Source of the DNA: Sphingomonas sp. | Lineage (GTDB): Bacteria > Pseudomonadota > Alphaproteobacteria > Sphingomonadales > Sphingomonadaceae | Length of the DNA stretch: 64,000 nt | Direction: 5' to 3' | NCBI RefSeq assembly: GCF_003248515.1 | Contig: NZ_QFOB01000005.1 | Coordinates: 186,001 to 250,000 of the forward strand | Shown here: positions 50,608 through 59,665 of the stretch, piece after piece | Layout: every line of letters starts with the position of its first letter | Numbering within the stretch: position 1 is the first letter of the stretch | Notes under the pieces: generated by a model | What the model saw: only the letters and a program-made list of their open reading frames with translations | Told to the model about the DNA's origin: nothing | Databases searched by the model: none | Position numbers and translations under genes: made by a program

Positions 50608-50907
50608 TTTATCCCCGTTCATGATGAAGGATCCGGTTATATTTCCCTCTATCGGCCGCTTCACGTCTCGGGGATTGCCCTATTGCGAGGATATGTTGCT
50701 GCGCTTGCGGGTTGCCGGGCGCCTCTTTGCCGCTGATGGTCTGCCGATCGGAGCGGCATGCGGGATTGCCGGCCGGGCCGCCATTTCCATGCGGGCGGGC
50801 GCTCTACGACTTTGGTCGCACCACCGTAACGATTCAGCCCGTTGGTTATACTGCTTTAACCCGTAGCCCATAGCCGCTGGCTGTCTGCAGCGTGGGTTTC
50901 CGGTTTC
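50608..50907. other. 300-bp gap upstream of tadG
   Basis: This gap separates two divergent genes. A TATACT hexamer at 50847-50852 could be a -10 box, though no good -35 stands 16-18 bp before it. A 57-codon forward frame (50693-50866) lacks a good ribosome site and reads as a chance frame, so I do not call it. I see no RNA gene or repeat. Confidence 0.35.
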
Positions 50908-52401
50908 GTGTCCATCAAACGCCTTTCGCGATATCTGATCGCCGCCGGCCGCGGGCTGGCCGTCGAGCAGCGCGGAAACGTGTTGATCCTGACGGCCGCC
51001 TTCCTGATCCCGCTGCTGGCCCTGATCGGATCGGGCATCGATATCGGCCGCGTCTATGTCGCGCGCTCGCGCATCCAGCAGGCGTGCGACGCGGCCTCGC
51101 TGGCCGGGCGCTGGGCGTTCAGCCAGGGGCAGGCCACCGATACCGCCACGGCGGAAGCCCTGAAATTCTTCAACTTCAATTTCAAGCAGGGCAGCTTCGG
51201 CACGGCCTCCTTCACGCCGAGCGTGACGGTGACGGGCACCAATACGAAGGTGGTGACGGTTTCGGCGAGCACGACCCTGCGCCTCACGATCATGGGCCTG
51301 TTCGGTTTCCGGCCGATGACGGTCGCGACCACCTGCACCGCCGAGCAGAATTTCGTGAACACCGATATCGTGCTGGTGCTGGATACGACCGGATCGATGA
51401 AGGACAAGGCGACCTCCAGCGATACGCAGACGAAGATCGAGGGCCTTCGCGCCGCTGTGCTCGCACTGTTCGATCAGCTTGCGCCGATCCAGACGCAGCT
51501 TGCCGCTGCAGGCATGCGGATGCGTTTTTCGGTCGTGCCCTATTCGCAGACAGTAAACGTCGGGAAGCTGATATATGCCGTGAACACAGGTTATATGCGC
51601 GATCCGGCGCCCTATCGACAAAAAGTCTGCAGCAGCACCGGATGGAACAACAACTGCAACGGCTACACCTATCCCGCGACGAGCGTCTCCCATAATGCCA
51701 GCTGGTTCACCAATACGTGGAACGGCTGCATCGAGGAACGACAGACCGTCTCGACGATAACGGCCTCAACATCGGCCATCCCGGCTGCTGCCTACGATCT
51801 CGACATAGACCGCATACCCGACAGCGATACGACGCGCTGGGTGCCCTATGATGGCGATGCGGAGACGGCGAACAGCCAGGAAGCGTGCCCGCAGGCAGCC
51901 AAGCGCCTGCAGAGCTGGGCCCGCGCCGATCTCGTAACCTATCTCAATTCGCTTACGCCGGATGGCGGCACATATCATGATATCGGCATGATCTGGGGCG
52001 CGCGGATGATTTCCTCCGCGGGCGTCTTCGCCGATAGCCCTGCCACCTATAACAGCATGCCAACCAACAGGTTCGTCATCTTCATGACGGATGGCCTGCT
52101 GTCTACCAACTCCACACTCTACAGTGCCTATGGCATGGAGAAATATGATCAGCGCGTGACGGGCGGGGATCTTTCCACGCAGGATGCGCGCCACCACCAG
52201 CGCTTCAATCTGATGTGCTCCGCAATCAAGAATCGCGGCGTATCCATCTGGGTGGTCGCCTTTGCGAGCAGCCTCGATACCAATCTCACCAACTGCGCGA
52301 GCAATGCGGGGCAGGCCTCCACCTCGGCCAATTCGACCGACCTGACCACCAAGTTCGTGGAGATCGGCAAGAGCATCGGCGCGATGAGGCTCACGCAATG
52401 A
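50908..52401 (+). CDS. TadG-like pilus-assembly protein with VWA domain
   Basis: A 497-residue protein whose N-terminus carries a TadE/TadG-type hydrophobic anchor (NVLILTAAFLIPLLALIGSG, then DIGRVYVARSRIQQACDAAS). A von Willebrand A-like domain then begins at IVLVLDTTGSMKD near residue 150, where the DxTxS MIDAS residues are intact, and ends with FVIFMTDGLLS. Several Cys (VCSSTGWNNNCNGYT, WNGCIEE) could form disulphides in the periplasm. TadG proteins work with the Flp pilus apparatus. The GTG start (50908) is followed by SIKRLSRYL. The trio of such genes has no pilus ATPase or prepilin neighbours here. Confidence 0.82.
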   Translation: MSIKRLSRYLIAAGRGLAVEQRGNVLILTAAFLIPLLALIGSGIDIGRVYVARSRIQQACDAASLAGRWAFSQGQATDTATAEALKFFNFNFKQGSFGTASFTPSVTVTGTNTKVVTVSASTTLRLTIMGLFGFRPMTVATTCTAEQNFVNTDIVLVLDTTGSMKDKATSSDTQTKIEGLRAAVLALFDQLAPIQTQLAAAGMRMRFSVVPYSQTVNVGKLIYAVNTGYMRDPAPYRQKVCSSTGWNNNCNGYTYPATSVSHNASWFTNTWNGCIEERQTVSTITASTSAIPAAAYDLDIDRIPDSDTTRWVPYDGDAETANSQEACPQAAKRLQSWARADLVTYLNSLTPDGGTYHDIGMIWGARMISSAGVFADSPATYNSMPTNRFVIFMTDGLLSTNSTLYSAYGMEKYDQRVTGGDLSTQDARHHQRFNLMCSAIKNRGVSIWVVAFASSLDTNLTNCASNAGQASTSANSTDLTTKFVEIGKSIGAMRLTQ

Positions 52402-52985
52402 TCCGGCGTTCGGCCCTGCGCCGTCTGGCGGGCGACCGGAAGGGTCTGGCGGCGGTGGAGTTCGGCCTCGTCTCCGTGCCCGTGATCCTCATGCTGCTCA
52501 CGCTCGTCGATCTCGGCTTCCGCAGCTACATCGCCTCGCAATTACAGGGCACGATGGATCAGGCCGCGCGCAAGGTGACGATCGGCGGCGTCAGCACTTC
52601 CACCGTCTCCAGCTTCGTCACCGATCGCATCAAGCGTATCCTGCCGGGCGCGACGGTGCTCGTCGTGCCCAAAAGCTACGATGATTTCTCCGACGTGGGA
52701 AAACCGGAGCCGATCACGACGGATACGGCGCCGCTCGGCAGCTACAATACGGGCGATTGCTTCCTCGATCTCAACGGCAACGGCGTGTGGGACAATGACG
52801 GCGGCACGGCGGGCAACGGCACCGGCGACGACATCGTCTATTACGTCGCAACCGTCACCTATCCCACGCTGATGCCGCTGGGGCGCTTCCTTGGCTGGGG
52901 CAGCACCGAGACGGTCACCGCTACGATGATGATGCGCAACCAGCCCTATGCCGCGCAGCCGCAGCCAGCCACGGTGTGCACATGA
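52398..52985 (+). CDS. TadE-like pseudopilin (195 aa)
   Basis: A 195-residue protein with the TadE signature: a short basic start (RRSALRRLAGDRKG), then AAVEFGLVSVPVILMLLTLV, with the Glu near the N-terminal end of the membrane helix where prepilin-like proteins carry it. The rest is a periplasmic domain with repeated Thr/Gly text and one Cys pair. It starts with ATGA overlapping the tadG stop. It would sit in the inner membrane or a pilus-like structure. Confidence 0.8.
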   Translation: MIRRSALRRLAGDRKGLAAVEFGLVSVPVILMLLTLVDLGFRSYIASQLQGTMDQAARKVTIGGVSTSTVSSFVTDRIKRILPGATVLVVPKSYDDFSDVGKPEPITTDTAPLGSYNTGDCFLDLNGNGVWDNDGGTAGNGTGDDIVYYVATVTYPTLMPLGRFLGWGSTETVTATMMMRNQPYAAQPQPATVCT

Positions 52986-53731
52986 TCGCGCTCGCCGCCC
53001 GGCTGCGCGCCTGCAGCCGGGGCGCGACGCTCGTCGAAATGGGGCTGGCGCTGCCGATCGTGCTGCTGCTGGGGCTCGGCGGGCTGGAGGCCTGCCATTA
53101 TGTGCTGGCCGTGCTCCGCGTGAACCAGATCGCCTATGCCGTGGCCGACAATGCCGGCCGCGTGCGCCACGCGCTGGACGAGAGCGACCTGAACGAGATC
53201 ATGATCGGCGCGAAGCTGATGGGCGGAAGCGATTTCGCCACCAATGGCCGCATCATCCTGAGCGACCTGGAACAGCGCACCAATACCAGCGGAACGGGCG
53301 GCGTCGGCACGATCACCACCGCCAATCCCAACGGCTATCGCCAGTGGATACGCTGGCAGCGCTGCGCGGGCGCGCTCTCGAAAAGCTCCACTTATGGCGG
53401 GCCGAAGGATTCCAGCGGCAATGCCGTGACCAATCTGGATGCGACCGGCACCGATCATGGCGCTGTGCAGACCGCCTCCACGATCGATGGCATGGGGCCG
53501 AGCGGCCAGACCATCTCCTCCTCGGGCGGGACGGCGGTGATGGTGGTGGAAATCTTCTATACCTACAAGCCGCTGGTGCCGGTCTATGCCTTCGGGGCTT
53601 CCACGCTGCATGTGTTCGAGGCGTTCAATATCCGCCAGCGCACCGATTTCTCGGTCTATAACGCAGGCAGCCTGAGCAGCACGAAGCGTTCGGATTGCCG
53701 CCTGTTCAATTCGGCCGTGCCGGCGGTGTGA
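52982..53731 (+). CDS. TadE-like pseudopilin (249 aa)
   Basis: A second TadE-like protein of 249 residues with the helix ATLVEMGLALPIVLLLGLGG, again with Glu at the start. The periplasmic domain has a low-complexity Gly/Ser/Thr middle (TSGTGGVGTITTANPNGY) and a terminal YTYKPLVPVYAFG segment. It starts at ATG 52982 overlapping the previous stop, so all three genes form one operon. A short GC hairpin (about 53755-53778) follows before the convergent HAD gene. Confidence 0.78.
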   Translation: MIALAARLRACSRGATLVEMGLALPIVLLLGLGGLEACHYVLAVLRVNQIAYAVADNAGRVRHALDESDLNEIMIGAKLMGGSDFATNGRIILSDLEQRTNTSGTGGVGTITTANPNGYRQWIRWQRCAGALSKSSTYGGPKDSSGNAVTNLDATGTDHGAVQTASTIDGMGPSGQTISSSGGTAVMVVEIFYTYKPLVPVYAFGASTLHVFEAFNIRQRTDFSVYNAGSLSSTKRSDCRLFNSAVPAV

Positions 53732-53782
53732 CCGCGTCATTCCGTGCGGCTAAACGCCCCGCGCAGGCAGGGGCGGGGTGGA

Positions 53783-54481
53783 TCAAGGGGCGATCGTGTC
53801 GATCCAGCCGGGCAATTGGCCAAGGCGTTCGAGCTGGCGGAAGCGCGGATGATCCGATGGCGTGGACGCGTTTTCGTGAACCCACGCGCCGGCCTGCGGA
53901 ATGAAGGCCGCCCAGGCGCCCGCCTCCAGTGCGGGATGGATATCCGATCGCAGCGAGTCACCCGCCATCACGGCCTGATCGGGGTCGACGCCCTCACGCG
54001 CGAAGAGCCGGCGGAACGTGTCCACGGTCTTGTCGCTGACGATCTCGATCCCGCTGAAGCGATCGCCGAGGCCGGACGCCGCGAGCTTTGCCTCCTGATG
54101 CAGCAGGTCGCCCTTGGTGACGAGCACCAGCCGCGCGCGATCGGCGAGTGCCTCCAGTGTATCCTCGATCCCGTCGAACAACTGGACGGGGTGCGACAGC
54201 AGGGCACGGCCGGCGGCGAGAATGTCCGCGATCAGGCCGCGCGGCAGGGGATCGCCCACCAGCTCCACCGCCGTCTCGATCATCGAGAGGGTGAAGCCCT
54301 TGGCGCCATAGCCGTAGAGCCGCAGGTTACGCGCCTCGCAGGTGTTGAGCAGGTCCCGCGTCATCTGCCGTTCGGCGAAGGGCTCGATCAGCGCGAGCAG
54401 CGCTTCCTCGGTGGCGTTGAAGTGGCGCATATTGTGCCAAAGCGTATCGTCCGCATCGAGGCAGATCAGCCGGATCGCCAT
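53783..54481 (-). CDS. HAD-superfamily hydrolase
   Basis: A 232-residue phosphatase-like protein of the haloacid dehalogenase superfamily. The nucleophile Asp is in LICLDADDTLWHNM (DxDxT-like), motif II Thr is in LVLVTKGDLLHQEAK, motif III Lys in GIEIVSDKTVDTF and motif IV acidic residues in AVMAGDSLRSDIHPAL. Substrate unknown; a phosphoglycolate-like or nucleotide phosphatase role is possible. Its start lies 2 bp from the ABC permease stop, so the three reverse genes may be one operon. Confidence 0.87.
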   Translation of the reverse strand: MAIRLICLDADDTLWHNMRHFNATEEALLALIEPFAERQMTRDLLNTCEARNLRLYGYGAKGFTLSMIETAVELVGDPLPRGLIADILAAGRALLSHPVQLFDGIEDTLEALADRARLVLVTKGDLLHQEAKLAASGLGDRFSGIEIVSDKTVDTFRRLFAREGVDPDQAVMAGDSLRSDIHPALEAGAWAAFIPQAGAWVHENASTPSDHPRFRQLERLGQLPGWIDTIAP

Positions 54482-54483
54482 GC

Positions 54484-55241
54484 TCAGCTCCGCAGCCTGT
54501 AGCCCGTCCTGAAGATCCACGCGATGATCGAGACGCAGATCAGCAGGAAGGCGAGCGTAAGGCCGGCCGAGATGCGGATATCCACGTCCGCCGTGCCATA
54601 GAAGGCCCAGCGGAAGCCGTTCACCAGATAGACGATCGGATTGAAGAGGGTGATCGTGCGCCACGGCTCCGGCAGCATGTCGATCGAGTAGAATGTGCCG
54701 CCCAGGAAGGTGAGGGGCGTCACCACCATCAGCGGCACCACCTGCAACTTCTCGAACCCGTCCGCCCAGCAGCCGAGGATGAAGCCGAGGAGGCAGAAGC
54801 TGACGGTGATGAGGATCAGGAAGCCCGCCGCCCATAAGGGGTGGACGATATGATAGGGCACGAAGCAGCGCGCCGTGGCCAGGATGATGAGCGCGAGGAT
54901 GATCGATTTGGTGGCGGCGGCGCCGACATAGCCGATCAGCGTTTCGGCCACACCCACCGGCGCCGAAAGCAGTTCGTAGATCGTGCCGGTGAAGCGAGGC
55001 AGGTAGATGCCGAAACTGGCATTGGCGATGCTTTCGGACAGGATCGTCAGCAGCATCAGGCCGGGGATGATGAAGGCGCCATAGGGCACGCCGGCCACTT
55101 CGTGCATCCGCCCGCCGATGGCGGATCCGAACACGACGAAATAGAGCGAGGTCGTCAGCACCGGCGTGAAGATGCTCTGGAAAAGCGTGCGCCAGGTGCG
55201 TGCCAGCTCGAACATGTAGATGGCGCGGATCGCGGTGAGGT

Positions 55242-55245
<4 letters not shown>
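54484..55245 (-). CDS. ABC-2 type transporter permease
   Basis: A 253-residue inner-membrane permease with about six spans, of the ABC-2/DrrB-NodJ kind. Typical segments are LFQSIFTPVLTTSLYFVVFG, AFIIPGLMLLTILSESIANA and FLGGTFYSIDMLPEPWRTIT. It starts by ATGA overlap with the ATPase gene, giving a two-component exporter. It might move a drug, lipid or polysaccharide, but the cargo is unknown. Confidence 0.92.
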
Positions 55246-56186
<941 letters not shown>

Positions 56187-56338
56187 ACGCGATCCATAAG
56201 GGGGGAGGCGTGGCAGCGTCCAGCATCATTCCCGTGCCGAATTCCCCGCCCGCCGCCGATTTGATCGCGATCAAGGCGCGCGCCCGATCGCGGGCGCACG
56301 AAGGCTCCCGTCCCCTCGAAGACGATGGAGAGCATGAC

Positions 56339-56458
56339 ATGACGAGCATCGGCGACGCGATCTTCTACACCGCCATCGCGGGAGCGGCCCTGTTCATGGC
56401 CATCCTCGGCTTCGTCTCGATCGAACAGGTGCTGCGCGAGCGGAGGCCCCATCGCTAA
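56339..56458 (+). CDS. Small single-span membrane protein (39 aa)
   Basis: A 39-residue peptide: MTSIGDAIFYTAIAGAALFM leads into a hydrophobic helix AILGFVSIEQVL and a basic end RERRPHR. GGAGAG lies 7-8 bp before ATG 56339, a good ribosome site. The positive end suggests the N-terminus faces the periplasm with a cytoplasmic C-terminus. No family assigned. It lies between the divergent ABC genes and the convergent mmsB gene. Confidence 0.65.
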   Translation: MTSIGDAIFYTAIAGAALFMAILGFVSIEQVLRERRPHR

Positions 56459-56502
56459 AGGCCGGCGCGGCGATCGTCAGTGCCGGCCGCGCGAAAGGCG
56501 GC

Positions 56503-57390
56503 TCAGGCCGTCTTCCCGTCGAGGAAGCGGATCATCGCGGAGAAATCCTTTCCGCCCATCCCGGCATTGACCATCGCCTGATACAGGGCGCCGGCGGCAT
56601 GCCCCATCGGCACGCTGGCATCCGCCGCCTGCGCGGCCTCGATCGCGAGCTTCAGATCCTTGAGTTGCAGGGCGGCCGCGAACCCGCCTTCATAGCCATT
56701 GTCCGAAGGCGTCGTGGGGCCGACGCCGGGGACCGGGCAATAGGTGGTCATCGACCAGCTCTGGCCCGATGCCTTTGACGAGATATCGTAGAAGGTTTGC
56801 AGATCGAGACCGAGCTTTTCGGCCAGCAGGAAGGTTTCGCAGGTCGCGATCATCGTGGCGCCCAGCAGCATGTTGTTGCAGATCTTGGCGCTCTGGCCCG
56901 CGCCGGCCGCGCCCGCGTGGATCACCGCCTTGCCCATCTGCGCGAGGATCGGCTGGGCGCGGGCGAAGGCTTCCGCCGTCCCCCCCACCATGAAGGTGAG
57001 CGTTCCGGCATTGGCGGCCGCGATCCCGCCCGAGACGGGCGCGTCGACCATCGCCAGCCCTCCGGCTTCGGCAGCCTCGGTCACGGCCCGGGCGGAGGCG
57101 ACATCGATCGTCGAGCAATCGATCAGCAGCGCCCCCTTCGGCGCGGCGGCGAAGATCTCCCCCTCATAGACGGAGCGGACGTGCCGGCCGGCGGGCAGCA
57201 TCGAGACGACGATTTCGGCATCGCGCGCGGCCTCCGTGGCCGAGGCGGCCGGCAGGCACCCGGCGTCTTGCGCGCGGGACAAGGCGGCCTCCACCAGATC
57301 GAAAGCGCGCACGGCATGGCCCGCCCCGGCGAGGTTCGCCGCCATGCCCCCGCCCATATTGCCGAGGCCGATGAATGCGATCCTGCTCAT
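56503..57390 (-). CDS. mmsB: 3-hydroxyisobutyrate dehydrogenase
   Basis: A 295-residue NAD-dependent beta-hydroxyacid dehydrogenase that turns 3-hydroxyisobutyrate into methylmalonate semialdehyde in valine breakdown. The dinucleotide fold starts MSRIAFIGLGNMGGGMAANL. The substrate motif is DAPVSGGIAAANAGTLTFMV and the catalytic Lys is in GAGQSAKICNNMLLG. It is the last gene of the valine set mmsA-acd-hydrolase-mmsB, separated by 59 bp from the hydrolase gene. The substrate assignment uses this context. Confidence 0.95.
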   Translation of the reverse strand: MSRIAFIGLGNMGGGMAANLAGAGHAVRAFDLVEAALSRAQDAGCLPAASATEAARDAEIVVSMLPAGRHVRSVYEGEIFAAAPKGALLIDCSTIDVASARAVTEAAEAGGLAMVDAPVSGGIAAANAGTLTFMVGGTAEAFARAQPILAQMGKAVIHAGAAGAGQSAKICNNMLLGATMIATCETFLLAEKLGLDLQTFYDISSKASGQSWSMTTYCPVPGVGPTTPSDNGYEGGFAAALQLKDLKLAIEAAQAADASVPMGHAAGALYQAMVNAGMGGKDFSAMIRFLDGKTA

Positions 57391-57449
57391 GCACGCTCTC
57401 CCGATGATCTCTTTGCTGCTTATTCTGTTCTCTTGGGGCCGGGCGATCC

Positions 57450-58517
57450 CTAGCGGACCGGCCTCCATTCCTCATCGGGAGCGAGGGGCGCGAAGATCTC
57501 ATCGATCAGCCCATCGCTCACGCCTGCGGGCGTCGCCGGATCCCAGCGCGGCTGGTTGTCCTTGTCGATGAGGAGGGCGCGCACGCCCTCCAGGAAATCG
57601 TTGCGCTGCACGACATGGCAGCCGATGCGATATTCCGCCTTCATCTCCTCGGCGAAATCGGTCCGCTCCGCCGCCAGGGCAAGTTGGCGAAGCGCCACCT
57701 TGCAGGTCTGGGGGCTCTTGGCGGCGAGGATGGCGCGCTGCTGCATCGCCCATTCCGATCCGTCCGCTTCCAGCGCGGCGAGGATATTCTCATAGCGATC
57801 CGGGGCGAACAGGCGATCGATCGCGGGGGCGAGTGCGACCAGCTTCGCCTCCGGCGGGGCCTCGGACGCTTCGGCGAGGATCGCCTCCACCTCCAGCGGC
57901 CGCGCGATCAGCGCCGCCTTCACCGCATCGAGCCGTTCGGAGGGGATATAATGGGTGGCAATGCCCAGCGCCGCGCAATCGGCGCCGTCGGCCCGGCCGC
58001 CCGTCAGTGCCAGATAGTGGCCGATCCGCCCCGGCAGGCGCGACAGATACCAGCCGCCACCCACGTCCGGAAACAGGCCGATCCCCGTTTCCGGCATCGC
58101 GAACATCGTCCGCTCGGTGGCGATCCGGTAGCGGGCGGGCTGCGAGATGCCGACGCCTCCGCCCATCGTGATCCCGTCCATGAAGGCCAGAATCGGTTTG
58201 GCGCAGGTGAACATCAGGTGATTGAGCTGATATTCGTCGTGGAAGAAGGTGCGGGCATAATGCCCGTCCCCCCGAGCGCTTTCCCAGATGGCGCGTATGT
58301 CGCCCCCCGCGCAGAAGCCGCGGCCTTCGGCATGATCGATCAGGATCAGGCGGATCGCGTCGTCCGTCTCCCAGCTGCGCAAGGCCGACATCATCGCCCG
58401 GCACATGCCGAGCGTGAGCGCGTGGATCGCCTTCGGACGGTTGAGGCGGATCCGGCCGACGCCGCCTTCCGCCGACACCAGAAGCTCGGCGGCGGGCGCG
58501 GGCGCCGCCTCGCTCAC
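57450..58517 (-). CDS. 3-hydroxyisobutyryl-CoA hydrolase (enoyl-CoA hydratase/isomerase family)
   Basis: A 355-residue crotonase-fold enzyme that releases CoA from 3-hydroxyisobutyryl-CoA. Evidence: GVGRIRLNRPKAIHALT, the oxyanion hole segment RGFCAGGDIRAIWES, and GGGVGISQPARYRIATERTMFAMPE (read in parts). PETGIGLFPDVGGGWYLSR fits the hydrolase branch with its conserved Glu and Asp. The length (over 350) is longer than simple hydratases, as expected for HIBYL-CoA hydrolases. The start overlaps the acyl-CoA dehydrogenase stop (ATGA), so it is in the same operon. Confidence 0.92.
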   Translation of the reverse strand: MSEAAPAPAAELLVSAEGGVGRIRLNRPKAIHALTLGMCRAMMSALRSWETDDAIRLILIDHAEGRGFCAGGDIRAIWESARGDGHYARTFFHDEYQLNHLMFTCAKPILAFMDGITMGGGVGISQPARYRIATERTMFAMPETGIGLFPDVGGGWYLSRLPGRIGHYLALTGGRADGADCAALGIATHYIPSERLDAVKAALIARPLEVEAILAEASEAPPEAKLVALAPAIDRLFAPDRYENILAALEADGSEWAMQQRAILAAKSPQTCKVALRQLALAAERTDFAEEMKAEYRIGCHVVQRNDFLEGVRALLIDKDNQPRWDPATPAGVSDGLIDEIFAPLAPDEEWRPVR

Positions 58518-59665
58518 TGGCGCACCAGATCGCGGCCGACGATCATCTGCATCACTTCGTTGGTGCCCTCCAGGATCCGGTGCACGCGCAGATCGCGCAG
58601 CAGTTTTTCGATCGGATAATCCTTGAGATAGCCGTAGCCGCCGAACATTTGCAGCGCGCGATCCGTGACCGACCAGCCCGTCTCCGTCGCGAATTTCTTG
58701 GCCATCGCCGCGAACCGCGTCTTGTCTGCGGCATTCTCCGTCACCTTCACGGCCGCCGCATAGAGCAGCATGCGCGCGGCCTGCAGCTCGGTCTCCATGT
58801 CCGCGAGGCGGAACTGGGTGGCCTGGAAATCGGCGATCGCCCGGCCGAACTGGTTGCGATCCCGCGTGTAGGCGATCGCCTCGTCCAGAGCGCGCTGCGC
58901 GCCGCCGAGCGAGCAGGCGCCGATGTTCAGCCGGCCGCCATCCAGCCCCATCATCGCGATGCGGAAGCCTTCTCCTTCGGCACCGATCCGGTTTTCCACG
59001 GGCACGCGCACGCCATCGAGGATCAGCTGCGCGGTGGGCTGCGAATTCCAGCCGAGCTTCCTCTCCTGCGCGCCGAAGCTGACGCCGGGCATGTCTTTTT
59101 CGATCGCAAGGCAGGTGATGCCCCCGGGGCCGTCCGCGCCGGTGCGCACCATCGTTACATACAGTTCATTCTCGCCGCCGCCCGAGATGAACTGCTTGGT
59201 GCCGGTGACGACATAATGATCGCCATCCAGCACCGCCTTCGTTTTCAGCGCGGCGGCGTCGGAGCCCGACGAGGGCTCGGTCAGGCAATAGCTGGCGAGG
59301 ATCTCGCACGGCACGAGGCGGGGGAGATATCTGTCCTTCACCGCCTGCGATCCGAAGCGATCGATCATCCACGCGCCCATATTGTGGATCGAGATGAAGG
59401 CGCTGGTGGAAGGGCAGCCATAGGCCATCGCTTCCATGATGAGCGCCGCCTCCAGCCGGCCGAGCCCGACGCCGCCCGATTCCTCGGAGACATAGATCCC
59501 GCCGAAGCCGAGCCCGGCAGCCGCCATCACCACATCGCGCGGGAAATGATGCGTCTCGTCCCACCCTGCCGCGAAGGGAGTGATCGCCTCGGCCGTGAAG
59601 CGCCGCGCCATTTCGCGGATGGCGCGCTGGTCTTCTGTCAGATCGAACTGGCTCACGGCCGTCAT
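58514..59665 (-). CDS. Acyl-CoA dehydrogenase, probably isobutyryl-CoA dehydrogenase
   Basis: A 383-residue flavoprotein of the acyl-CoA dehydrogenase family. It would oxidise isobutyryl-CoA to methacrylyl-CoA. The FAD segments YCLTEPSSGSDAAALKT and TKQFISGGGENELYV are intact. The catalytic-base Glu, as usual in ACADs, is in the region of QMFGGYGYLKDYP and the nearby ILEGTNEVMQMIVGRDL. Specificity is inferred from its position between mmsA and the 3-hydroxyisobutyryl-CoA hydrolase; the start overlaps the mmsA stop (ATGA). Confidence 0.93.
   Translation of the reverse strand: MTAVSQFDLTEDQRAIREMARRFTAEAITPFAAGWDETHHFPRDVVMAAAGLGFGGIYVSEESGGVGLGRLEAALIMEAMAYGCPSTSAFISIHNMGAWMIDRFGSQAVKDRYLPRLVPCEILASYCLTEPSSGSDAAALKTKAVLDGDHYVVTGTKQFISGGGENELYVTMVRTGADGPGGITCLAIEKDMPGVSFGAQERKLGWNSQPTAQLILDGVRVPVENRIGAEGEGFRIAMMGLDGGRLNIGACSLGGAQRALDEAIAYTRDRNQFGRAIADFQATQFRLADMETELQAARMLLYAAAVKVTENAADKTRFAAMAKKFATETGWSVTDRALQMFGGYGYLKDYPIEKLLRDLRVHRILEGTNEVMQMIVGRDLVRQ

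Noticed and set aside
50693..50866. 57-codon forward frame in the gap upstream of tadG
   Set aside because: Weak ribosome site, composition without clear secondary features, and it overlaps the likely promoter of tadG.
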